A DNA stretch of 49,242 bases from positions 1 to 49,242 of the forward strand of contig CALDOZ010000048.1 in the NCBI GenBank assembly GCA_937912025.1. Reading direction: 5' to 3'. The position numbers were made by a program, and so were the translations under genes. Shown piece after piece: positions 8,297 to 15,740 of this stretch (position 1 is its first letter; every line of letters begins with the position of its first letter). The notes under the pieces were generated by a model, which had not been told where the DNA came from, searched no databases, and saw only the letters and a list, made by a program, of their open reading frames with translations. This stretch comes from an uncultured Clostridia bacterium (GTDB lineage: Bacteria > Bacillota > Clostridia > Christensenellales > Borkfalkiaceae).

Positions 8297-11155
8297 TTAA
8301 TCACTCACCTTGTCGTTAGATAAAATTTCTTGAATTAAAGAAACCTTTTCGGATTCTTTTGCTAAATTGTCACAGAATGACTTACCACCGTCTTGTTGAT
8401 AGTCGTACGCCGAACGGATATACGTTTCAAACGTTCTTGCAACTACCGGTTTTAACTTACCTTTAAGGCCGTTTGACTTACATACAGGACAATCAGCCTC
8501 CCACTTATCGTCAAAGTTAACGACGTGTGGTTTTGGGAAACACGACGCTTCGCCACAGTTCATACAACCGCGAATTGCGTCAACTCCGCTACCAATTTTA
8601 CATTTTGCAAGACACATTCCCGCAAACTTACACGAATAACAAATTTCTTCAAGGTCTGAGTCCGACGCGCTTGGATTTTTAAGATAGTAATCAAGAGCCT
8701 CACACTTACCTTTCATTGCGCCGTAAGTAAAGCGTTCACAATGAGAAATGGCGCAAATTTTACGGCAGTAAAGTTGTCTATCTCCCTTTTCGCCGACGTT
8801 ACACATTACACCGCTACCCGTATTGTTTACAGATAAGCAGTAGTATTGACCGCCGTCCTCTGAATTTTGACGTTTAATAACGTTACCACAGTTATCACAC
8901 TTAACTTCGTTACCGTTAATTTCACTCATAAGCGTACCGCGCTTATTGTCTTGCGTACACTTAGGATTGTCAGCGCAATAAATTTCGTCGCTATCGTTTT
9001 TAATGTACGCTTCGTAATCTTCGCGAGCAATAAGTTTAACGCTACCGCACGCCGAACAACGAATGGTAACCATGTTATCGTTATTACTACCAGCAATAAT
9101 TGCGGCGTCACCACTGTTACTCGTCATAAGACCGATGTTTGTAAAGTACATAAGAACGTAACCTTCAAGTTCGCGCATATCGGCAAGAGAGTAAATAGTT
9201 ACGTCGTTTTCTTGACCAAGACGGAAAATACGACCTATTCTTTGCTCCATTGCAAGTGGGTTTGGCGTTACTTGGAAGTTTACTATAACGTTACTCTTTT
9301 GTAAGTTAGCGCCTTCGGTAAAGGCGTTGTCAGTTACTACCAATATAGTGTCTTGCTTTTCGTTGAATTTCTTTTCAATGATAGACTTATCTGAATTGTC
9401 ACCAATAATAATTCTACTTGCAAAAGCAGGATCTTTTTTAAGTTCGGCTAAAACTTCTTCGTAGCATCTTTGAGATTTTTTAATGTCGTAGTCGAAGAAA
9501 ACAATAACTCTACCGTCTTTATGCTTAGTTAAAATTTCTTTAAGTTCTTTAAGTTTAGACTCGAATACTTTATTTTCAAAAACAGGACGGAAACTAATTG
9601 CTACGTCTTCGTCCGAAACGGTAGTAGACGCGCTTACCGTTCTCTTTCTTGAACTTAACTGTCTCCAATAGAACTGAATTGAGTTTTTCTTTTGGAAGTC
9701 TTTATCATCAAGACCGAAAGCGTTTAAAATACCGTTGTTAAGGAATAACGCCGCGTATGCTTGACGCGTTTGCATATTGCCTTTATGTTCTTGTATGTAT
9801 TCTTCTATCGAATATGAACCTTCGCGAGTTGTAATTGCGCCTTTTTTGCCGAAATTATCAACGTGAAGAGTAAGATTTTCTTGGTTTAAACCTTTAAACG
9901 CAATTTCTTTTGCTTTATTAGTTGCAGGGAAGAAGAACACGTTTTCAATTCTCTTACCCTTTCTAATTCTATCGTTAGGTTGACGAATCATAATAGAGCG
10001 AAGTACACCGTTGTGGTATGCTTTAGCAATATTATCTTTAATTTTACCAGCAATGCCGTTTTCTTCGTTTTCAAACATAAAGTCTTCAACGATTTTTTTC
10101 TTTTCGCCGTCAAGCAACGATTGGAAGTTATTGATATTGCGCGTTTCTAAGAAATCTTCAAACTCAGCGCCGAAGTTATCAGAAACTTCCATAAGTTTAA
10201 CTTTATTGATAAACTCCATAACCGTAGTAGCGCCACGGCAAATGTAAGTTTGATAATAAGATTTTTCTTTTCTATAAACGTCCGTTCTTGCAACGTCGTC
10301 TTTTTCGTCAAAGTCGTCAGGCGTACCACCTTTACAACGAATGAAATACCATAAACGGAACATTTGAGAAAGGTTACCAGAGTGAGGAGTTGCCGATAAA
10401 AGCAAGCAGTACGTCTTTTTAGCCTTTTTCTTAGTAGCCATTAAAATAGAAAGCAATTTAAGGGCTTTTGCCGACGCGCCTTCTTCACCGCAAAGGTTGT
10501 GCGCTTCGTCAACTACTACAACGTCGAAAAGAATATTGTCAACGTCGTGTTCTTTCCATTTAACAAAGTCTTCAGTTTTAACGATAAGCGGTTGTTTTGG
10601 TTTTAAAACACCATCGTCGCCACGAACGAAATTCTCGTCGTCAAAGTCAGCGTCAAGAGTTTTAAGTTGACCTTTACCAAGACCAAAGCCCATTTCAAGT
10701 ACGCCAATCCAAGTGTTGTATACTTGAGAAGGAACGATTAAAAGCATTGAGTTAATTTTACCCTTTGCCGCAAGTTCAGAAAGAACTGAACACGCTTCGT
10801 AAGTTTTACCGCTACCTACAACGTCTGCAAGTAAACCGAAACCACGAAGTTCCTTTAAAAAGGCTTGAGTTGCTTTTGCTTGGTGTGGTAAAAGTCTTTC
10901 GTTACCCGTATGGAATTTTTGCTTTGGAATACCATATTCGCCCGTTGTTTGAGCATAGTCTGACGGAAGTAAGGTTAACGACGAGAAATCATCGTATCTA
11001 TCTAAAACTTCCGCCGCCTTGTTCATTTCGGCAACGTGCTTAGTATATTTTTTACAACCGTAAATACCCGACCTTTCAATTTCCTTGTCGAATGCGCCGA
11101 CTGTAAATTTAATGTAGAATTTTCTTGAAATATTGTTTGAATTGTTGTTAGCCAT
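8297..11155 (-). CDS. SNF2/DEAH-type superfamily 2 helicase with cysteine-rich C-terminus, second gene of operon
   Basis: This 952-residue protein has the complete two-lobe SF2 ATPase core: Walker A DVVGSGKT (111-118), LLIVPSQVYNTW motif Ia (138-149), DEAH (216-219), motif III SAT (254-256), motif V TEGANLQ (613-619) and motif VI QRIGRIFRLGQ (638-648). The last motif is characteristic of SNF2-like translocases such as RapA/HepA and phage-defence helicases. About 200 residues are inserted between the lobes. After the core, residues 700-892 hold more than twenty cysteines in CXXC-type pairs, suggesting several zinc ribbons, plus a terminal helix. The start uses a GAGGAT site 14 bases after the Hsp70-like gene. 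It probably moves along double-stranded DNA, or remodels a nucleoprotein complex, using ATP. No nuclease domain is recognisable. The pairing with an Hsp70 homologue is the notable feature. Confidence 0.88.
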   Translation of the reverse strand: MANNNSNNISRKFYIKFTVGAFDKEIERSGIYGCKKYTKHVAEMNKAAEVLDRYDDFSSLTLLPSDYAQTTGEYGIPKQKFHTGNERLLPHQAKATQAFLKELRGFGLLADVVGSGKTYEACSVLSELAAKGKINSMLLIVPSQVYNTWIGVLEMGFGLGKGQLKTLDADFDDENFVRGDDGVLKPKQPLIVKTEDFVKWKEHDVDNILFDVVVVDEAHNLCGEEGASAKALKLLSILMATKKKAKKTYCLLLSATPHSGNLSQMFRLWYFIRCKGGTPDDFDEKDDVARTDVYRKEKSYYQTYICRGATTVMEFINKVKLMEVSDNFGAEFEDFLETRNINNFQSLLDGEKKKIVEDFMFENEENGIAGKIKDNIAKAYHNGVLRSIMIRQPNDRIRKGKRIENVFFFPATNKAKEIAFKGLNQENLTLHVDNFGKKGAITTREGSYSIEEYIQEHKGNMQTRQAYAALFLNNGILNAFGLDDKDFQKKNSIQFYWRQLSSRKRTVSASTTVSDEDVAISFRPVFENKVFESKLKELKEILTKHKDGRVIVFFDYDIKKSQRCYEEVLAELKKDPAFASRIIIGDNSDKSIIEKKFNEKQDTILVVTDNAFTEGANLQKSNVIVNFQVTPNPLAMEQRIGRIFRLGQENDVTIYSLADMRELEGYVLMYFTNIGLMTSNSGDAAIIAGSNNDNMVTIRCSACGSVKLIAREDYEAYIKNDSDEIYCADNPKCTQDNKRGTLMSEINGNEVKCDNCGNVIKRQNSEDGGQYYCLSVNNTGSGVMCNVGEKGDRQLYCRKICAISHCERFTYGAMKGKCEALDYYLKNPSASDSDLEEICYSCKFAGMCLAKCKIGSGVDAIRGCMNCGEASCFPKPHVVNFDDKWEADCPVCKSNGLKGKLKPVVARTFETYIRSAYDYQQDGGKSFCDNLAKESEKVSLIQEILSNDKVSD

Positions 11156-11169
11156 TTTTCAATCCTCGC

Positions 11170-13095
11170 TTATTCGTTAGTTATGTCAATTACGTTCAAG
11201 CCTTCAGTGCAAATTTCAAGCATACTTGCTCTCACTCGCTCGTAGTTAGTTGACGTTGCGCTCGACGCAATCATAACGTAACTGTCTGGCGATACGTTTC
11301 TAATAATCGGCGTCGCCCTACCGTTTTTGTCAACTCTTATACCTTCTTCGGCTACTATCTTGTAATCGCGTGAAACGTAAACGCGTCTACCGCGATACTT
11401 AAAGTAAATTTGACCGCGCTTACCACCCGTTACGACGTGTAAGCCAATGTCTGAACACGCTTTCATTCTCGACGCGCTTCCAGGCTCGCCTATGATAACC
11501 TGACCGCCTTGAGAGAACGACCATTTACCATTGTATCTGTTTTGCTTAATCTTTTCACGCGTGACGTAGGTTGAATACATTTCTTCGTCGCTCGGCACGC
11601 CCCAACCACGAAGGTTAATGGTAGTAGTAAACACGTCGCCCGCTTCGATAGGCGTTCCTCTATCAACGAAAATATCCAATACCTTAACGTTGCTATCGTA
11701 TACCCACGTTGCGTAAGATAACGAAGTAACCGTTTTAATGTCGATGTTTTTAAGGGATACTATCGCTCCACCAACAGACGGAGCAAATACCGAATCTTCA
11801 TAAGATAATATTGTGAAATCGTTACCGATGTTGCGGTTATCGTCAAACGTGCAAACTTCAACGTGGTTAGGTAGCGTGCTTAACTCTTGCTTAATGTATT
11901 CAAGCAACGAATACGTTTCGGTAAGACCGCCCGATATGAATATCTTTCTTATATCGTGGTTTATTGGAAGTTTTAATTCGCCGATAATATAGTCTACAAT
12001 TTGTTGCGCAACGCCCGTTTTATCAGTTACGCCTATACTTTTACGCAAATCTTCTTTGGTTATACGGCGTTGAATGCATAAGTCCCAACAAAAAGTTACC
12101 GGTACGCCGTTAGGGAAATACTCACCGTCAACGTTTTTACTAAATATCACTTTTGCTTTTTTGATATCTTTCATCAAAAGGTATTGCTTGCCGTATACAC
12201 CGCTTTCGCAAATATGACCTTCTTGCCCGCACGACGGAGAACCCAACGTTTCACGCTCTGAAATGCTCTTTTCTAAGTAGGTAATAATTGCTTCGTCAAC
12301 GTCTATACCACCGATAGGTAAAGGGTCGCTATGACCTTCTACACCGTCGATAATAACGTTGCCTTTAAGTATACCCGCGCGAACTACCGCTATATCTTCT
12401 TCACCCATATCGAAAACTAAAAAGTCTTCGTTAGGCGCTACCATATTACGGTGAATTGCGTTCATTGCAAGCGCTTTATTGGTACTTAAAATTTTAGTTG
12501 GCATTGAACCGAAGGATTTTTCAATAAGCATTGAAAGTTCGTGAACGTACTCGTCGCCTACGCTTGATGGGTGAACTACCGCAACTTTTATTTCGTTGAA
12601 AGTTAAGTTGGTATAGCCTTCAAGTTCTTTCTTCCTCTCTTCAACAAGGCTTTTAGCGTAATCGAAAAAGTCTTCACAAATAGATTGAGGAGTGCACCCT
12701 TCTACTGCAAAAGTTCTTCCGCTTTCAATCATTTCTTGATAATTATCGAAAATTTTACGCCTTGCAGGGAAATTAAATTTAGGAAATTGGTCGCCGTTAT
12801 AATAGTAGGCTTTATTCCTCTCCCAAACGTTACGGTCGCTATTTATCGACAAAAGAGAAATTAAGTTTTTAATTTTTACTATCGTTATAAACGATTCGCT
12901 TTGCTTACCTATTTGGTCGCCGAAAAACCATTTATCATTTGCTTGATCGTAATACGCAAGCGCCGGAAAAGCAATTTGCGTTAGACGGCTTTTATTAGAA
13001 AATTTACCGTATCTAATAAAACCGCGGTCTTCGTAAGCAAATGCAATTTTTAAAGTGTCACCGCCAAGGTCTAAGCCGATGTGTAATTGTGCCAT
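11170..13095 (-). CDS. Divergent Hsp70-family ATPase, first gene of operon
   Basis: This 641-residue protein has the actin/Hsp70 nucleotide-binding fold. The phosphate-1 motif is GLDLGGDTLKIA (7-18) and phosphate-2 lies around VFDMGEEDIAVV (227-238). An Hsp70-type segment LPIGGIDVDEAI (259-270) aligns with the LGGEDFD element of DnaK, KDIKKAKVIFS follows, and the adenosine motif is IFISGGLTETYSLLEYI (385-401). After about residue 430 comes a beta-rich part where DnaK has its substrate domain (VLDIFVDRGTPIEAGD resembles the DnaK linker region). It lacks the glycine-rich DLGGGT phosphate-2 loop and the DnaK lid and EEVD tail, so it is a specialised paralogue rather than the housekeeping chaperone. 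No CIRCE heat-shock operator is present. The ATG follows CAGGAGT. Likely the regulatory or remodelling ATPase of the operon. Confidence 0.85.
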   Translation of the reverse strand: MAQLHIGLDLGGDTLKIAFAYEDRGFIRYGKFSNKSRLTQIAFPALAYYDQANDKWFFGDQIGKQSESFITIVKIKNLISLLSINSDRNVWERNKAYYYNGDQFPKFNFPARRKIFDNYQEMIESGRTFAVEGCTPQSICEDFFDYAKSLVEERKKELEGYTNLTFNEIKVAVVHPSSVGDEYVHELSMLIEKSFGSMPTKILSTNKALAMNAIHRNMVAPNEDFLVFDMGEEDIAVVRAGILKGNVIIDGVEGHSDPLPIGGIDVDEAIITYLEKSISERETLGSPSCGQEGHICESGVYGKQYLLMKDIKKAKVIFSKNVDGEYFPNGVPVTFCWDLCIQRRITKEDLRKSIGVTDKTGVAQQIVDYIIGELKLPINHDIRKIFISGGLTETYSLLEYIKQELSTLPNHVEVCTFDDNRNIGNDFTILSYEDSVFAPSVGGAIVSLKNIDIKTVTSLSYATWVYDSNVKVLDIFVDRGTPIEAGDVFTTTINLRGWGVPSDEEMYSTYVTREKIKQNRYNGKWSFSQGGQVIIGEPGSASRMKACSDIGLHVVTGGKRGQIYFKYRGRRVYVSRDYKIVAEEGIRVDKNGRATPIIRNVSPDSYVMIASSATSTNYERVRASMLEICTEGLNVIDITNE

Positions 13096-13129
13096 AGTTA
13101 CTCCTGTTTTGTAATAATCGGCGTTGATT

Positions 13130-13153
13130 GGTTAAATTATAACTGTTTTAACC
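13130..13153. promoter_or_regulatory. Dyad overlapping a possible second -10 element of the Hsp70-helicase operon
   Basis: GGTTAAA (13130-13136) and TTTAACC (13147-13153) form a perfect 7-bp inverted repeat with a 10-base centre. The centre contains TATAAT on the minus strand (13136-13141), 41-46 bases upstream of the Hsp70 start codon. It may be an operator over a weak secondary promoter, or an mRNA hairpin in the leader. I see no good -35 for it. Confidence 0.35.
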
Positions 13154-13256
13154 CCAACAAACCGTCGTTCAATCTATCTTAAATAGCGAGCAAGCGCGCA
13201 CGCTAAACAATAAAAAAATATTATATTTATATATATAAAATAAAATACGTAAGCCC

Positions 13257-13285
13257 ATTGTAGCACAATGCGATTAAAATTTCAA
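13257..13285 (-). promoter_or_regulatory. Promoter of the Hsp70-helicase operon
   Basis: On the minus strand TTGAAA (13280-13285), a 17-base spacer and TACAAT (13257-13262) make a near-consensus sigma-A promoter. The transcript would begin near 13250, leaving a leader of about 155 bases before the ATG at 13095. The -10 overlaps a small palindrome (CATTGT-agc-ACAATG, 13256-13270), a possible operator. Confidence 0.65.
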
Positions 13286-13539
13286 CAATTTTTCACACTC
13301 TTCGACAAATTTTTAAAAATTATTTTCATTTAGTCAACTCAATAAACGTTAACAAATTTTAAAATTGACCTTTTATAGCGTATTTGCAATGCTAAATTAC
13401 GCCTAAAAACGATTATACAACTGCTAAAATTTATTAAAAACACTAACTTTTCCTAGATATTTTTAGCGTTTTGCTTGTTAAGTTAATATTATGATTGATT
13501 TTTTGAGTTGTAAAAATTTACCCTTTTAACTTAATTTAA

Positions 13540-13568
13540 TTGAAATTATATTTATTTAGTTATATACT
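13540..13568 (+). promoter_or_regulatory. Promoter producing a probably leaderless transcript
   Basis: TTGAAA (13540-13545), a 17-base spacer and TATACT (13563-13568) form a good sigma-A promoter. The next gene's ATG begins at 13575, only 7 bases after the -10, exactly where transcription would start. There is no ribosome binding site before that ATG. Confidence 0.6.
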
Positions 13569-13574
13569 ACTTAT

Positions 13575-14111
13575 ATGGACCAAAGTGAAATTAGAAAAAA
13601 TATTATATCAATAAGAAAAAATCTTACAAGTAGCGAAATATTATCTAAATCGCAAAGCATCTATGAGAATTTATTTTCTTTACCATTAATTAACCAACAC
13701 CAAACGTTCATGGTTTATAAAAGTTTTAAGGGTGAAGTTGACACAAACGCTATTATAGACCGCTTAATTTCTATGCAAAAAGTGGTACTTTTCCCAGCAA
13801 TTATTGATAATTTTATGCTTGCAGTAAAACCTACGTCTAACGTTTTTGTAAAAGATAAATACGGCATTGAAACGCCTTTATCATACACGACTAGCGATAC
13901 GCCTAACGTCGTTATAACGCCAATCGTTGCGTGCGACGTAAACAAAAACCGCGTTGGATTTGGTAAAGGCTATTACGATAAGTTTTTTGCTTCTACCCCT
14001 TGCTTGAAAATTGGAATTTGCTATGATTTTCAAGTAGTTAACAATTTGCCCGTTAATGAATGGGACGTTCCGCTTGATATAATCATAACTGAAAAACGAA
14101 TTATTAAATAA
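13575..14111 (+). CDS. 5-formyltetrahydrofolate cyclo-ligase
   Basis: This 178-residue protein, the usual family length, is 5-formyltetrahydrofolate cyclo-ligase. The enzyme uses ATP to turn 5-formyl-THF into 5,10-methenyl-THF, returning a storage form of folate to one-carbon metabolism in the cytosol. The signature VGFGKGYYDKFF near residue 133 is the conserved substrate/ATP loop, and the N-terminal KxxxR-type segment (EIRKNIISIRKNL) binds phosphate in this family. The start is taken at 13575 because the protein aligns from its first residue, even though no Shine-Dalgarno sequence precedes it; the promoter placement suggests leaderless translation. It stands alone with its own promoter. The next gene also has its own promoter, so no operon is implied. 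Confidence 0.93.
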   Translation: MDQSEIRKNIISIRKNLTSSEILSKSQSIYENLFSLPLINQHQTFMVYKSFKGEVDTNAIIDRLISMQKVVLFPAIIDNFMLAVKPTSNVFVKDKYGIETPLSYTTSDTPNVVITPIVACDVNKNRVGFGKGYYDKFFASTPCLKIGICYDFQVVNNLPVNEWDVPLDIIITEKRIIK

Positions 14112-14249
14112 CTTTATAAACGCATTCATATTAAGATATGTGAAAAACAACCTATCAATAACGTGTAATCGTAATAATTTCAATTTTCATACCACGCAAA
14201 CGCTTTTTATTATGCATTTGCTAAAAATATGCTTGTTAATGTTTTCATA

Positions 14250-14278
14250 TTGATTTTTAGTGAAAAAAATGTTATAAT
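14250..14278 (+). promoter_or_regulatory. Promoter of the acyltransferase gene
   Basis: TTGATT (14250-14255), a 17-base spacer and TATAAT (14273-14278) form a strong sigma-A promoter about 30 bases upstream of the ATG at 14311. Confidence 0.75.
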
Positions 14279-14310
14279 TTTGTCACAAATTTATCACAAA
14301 AGGAAATATT

Positions 14311-15630
14311 ATGGCAAAAAAATTAACAATAGCGCAAAAACTTTCTAAAAGAAAATATCGCCCTGCTCCAAGAATTATTGCGAGCATTTACAAAATTATA
14401 ATGTATGATATTGTAGGCAGAAAATACAAGCCTAAATTCCATATAATTGACGACGTTAACGACTGTGACGGACCTTGCTTTGTAATTTTCAATCACTTAT
14501 CGAGAATTGACCATATGTATGTTATGCGCGCTTGCTATCCAAGAATTACCAATATGATGGCGGGTTATAACGAATTTTACCGTACTAAATTCTCGTTTAT
14601 ATTCGGGCTTAATAAAGTTATTCCTAAAAAACAATACACTCCCGATAGACTCGCAATTCGCGGTGTTAGTGAAGTTATTAAAAAAGGCGGTTGCGTAACG
14701 TTTGCCCCAGAAGGTTTAGCAAGTGACTACGGCGCAAATAAACCTATAGTACCTGGCACTAGTAAAATGTTCAAACACTTTAAAGTTCCCGTTTACTTAT
14801 GCTACCTTGAAGGTCAATATCTTCAAAATACTAAGGTTTGCTTAGACGAAAGACTTGGTGAAACACATGCTACAATGTCCCTTTTATTTTCTAAAGAAGA
14901 CGTTACAAAATTATCCGTTGAAGAAATGGATGATATTATAAACGAAAAATTTAGACGTAACGAATACGCTTGGAATGCTGAAAAGAAAATTAAGTGGGAA
15001 ACACACGGTAGAATTTGTCACCGCTTAGAAGATTTTTGTTATAAATGCCCTAAATGCGGTCAAGAATTTACAATGAAAGGCGAGGGCGACAAAATTGAAT
15101 GCTCTAGTTGTGGTAACGGCGCTACTATGGACGATTATTACGCTTTCCATCCATACGAAAATGCTGTTATACCAACGTCACCTTACGAATGGGTAGAAAA
15201 AGAACGTCAAGATATTATCAAAGAAATACGCGCTAATCCTGACTATTATTTTGAAGACGACTGCCAAATAGGTAATTTAGACGAGTACAAACTTGTAGAT
15301 AAAAACAAAACGAGTTTTATTGTTGGCGAAGGCAAAATAAGGGTTGATCATAAAGGTATGCACTACAAAGGCACGAGAAACGGCGAGCCTTACGAGTTTT
15401 CAATTGATTATAACAACTTATACACTTTAATAATTGAGGTTGATACAAGTTTCTTTAACTTTTACTATAAAGGCGAATATTTTGACGTATTCCCTAAACG
15501 TCAAACTGTAGGTAAATTTTTGTTATTAGTAGAAGAAATGCATCGCTATCACGTTAATTTTTACAAAAATTTTGAGTGGAACAATTATTTGTACGAAGGC
15601 TTAGAACTCGGTATTGATTTAAAAAAATAA
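14311..15630 (+). CDS. PlsC-type acyltransferase with an additional zinc-ribbon region
   Basis: The N-terminal part of this 439-residue protein is a 1-acyl-glycerol-3-phosphate acyltransferase (PlsC/LPLAT) domain. It has the catalytic HX4D motif in NHLSRIDH (about residue 68) and the substrate-binding FAPEG motif (about 136). Family enzymes move an acyl chain to lysophosphatidic acid or a related lipid at the inner membrane face. It lacks obvious transmembrane helices apart from a weakly hydrophobic start (IASIYKIIMYDIV). After about residue 240 comes an added part: a four-cysteine zinc ribbon (CYKCPKCGQEF ... CSSCG), then about 160 residues without a recognised domain. Ordinary PlsC proteins are about 240 residues, so this is a fusion. 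The start follows AAAGGAAA. The exact lipid substrate is not predictable. Confidence 0.82.
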   Translation: MAKKLTIAQKLSKRKYRPAPRIIASIYKIIMYDIVGRKYKPKFHIIDDVNDCDGPCFVIFNHLSRIDHMYVMRACYPRITNMMAGYNEFYRTKFSFIFGLNKVIPKKQYTPDRLAIRGVSEVIKKGGCVTFAPEGLASDYGANKPIVPGTSKMFKHFKVPVYLCYLEGQYLQNTKVCLDERLGETHATMSLLFSKEDVTKLSVEEMDDIINEKFRRNEYAWNAEKKIKWETHGRICHRLEDFCYKCPKCGQEFTMKGEGDKIECSSCGNGATMDDYYAFHPYENAVIPTSPYEWVEKERQDIIKEIRANPDYYFEDDCQIGNLDEYKLVDKNKTSFIVGEGKIRVDHKGMHYKGTRNGEPYEFSIDYNNLYTLIIEVDTSFFNFYYKGEYFDVFPKRQTVGKFLLLVEEMHRYHVNFYKNFEWNNYLYEGLELGIDLKK

Positions 15631-15637
15631 CATAATT

Positions 15638-15664
15638 ACTCCCCTTTTTAAGGGGAGTTTTTAA
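15638..15664 (+). terminator. Intrinsic terminator after the acyltransferase gene
   Basis: A 9-bp stem (ACTCCCCTT / AAGGGGAGT) with a 3-base loop, followed by a T-run, lies 8 bases after the stop codon. Confidence 0.85.
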
Positions 15665-15682
15665 ATAAATTTAAGTTTTGTA

Positions 15683-15711
15683 TTGAATTTGTTTTTTTGT
15701 TGTGTTACAAT
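15683..15711 (+). promoter_or_regulatory. Promoter of the PHP-domain gene
   Basis: TTGAAT (15683-15688), a 17-base spacer and TACAAT (15706-15711) are followed by the ATG at 15741, giving a short leader with an AAAGGAG ribosome binding site. Confidence 0.7.
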
Positions 15712-15740
15712 ATTTTAAATTTGTTAATAAAGGAGTTTTT

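Larger units (their letters stand above)
13096..13574. other. 479-bp divergent intergenic region
   Basis: This AT-rich stretch separates the minus-strand Hsp70-helicase operon from the plus-strand folate gene. It holds a well-formed promoter for each direction (13257-13285 minus, 13540-13568 plus) and a dyad close to the Hsp70 start (13130-13153). A very A/T-rich run lies at about 13205-13250 and a GC-rich patch at about 13185-13203. I see no convincing small gene and no CIRCE element. Confidence 0.6.

Noticed and set aside
8867..9304. Plus-strand open frame of 145 codons
   Set aside because: It is antisense to the helicase coding region, which has clear helicase motifs there, and shows no protein-like features.
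13096..13574. CIRCE heat-shock operator before the Hsp70-like gene
   Set aside because: The TTAGCACTC / GAGTGCTAA inverted repeat is absent; the palindromes present are different.
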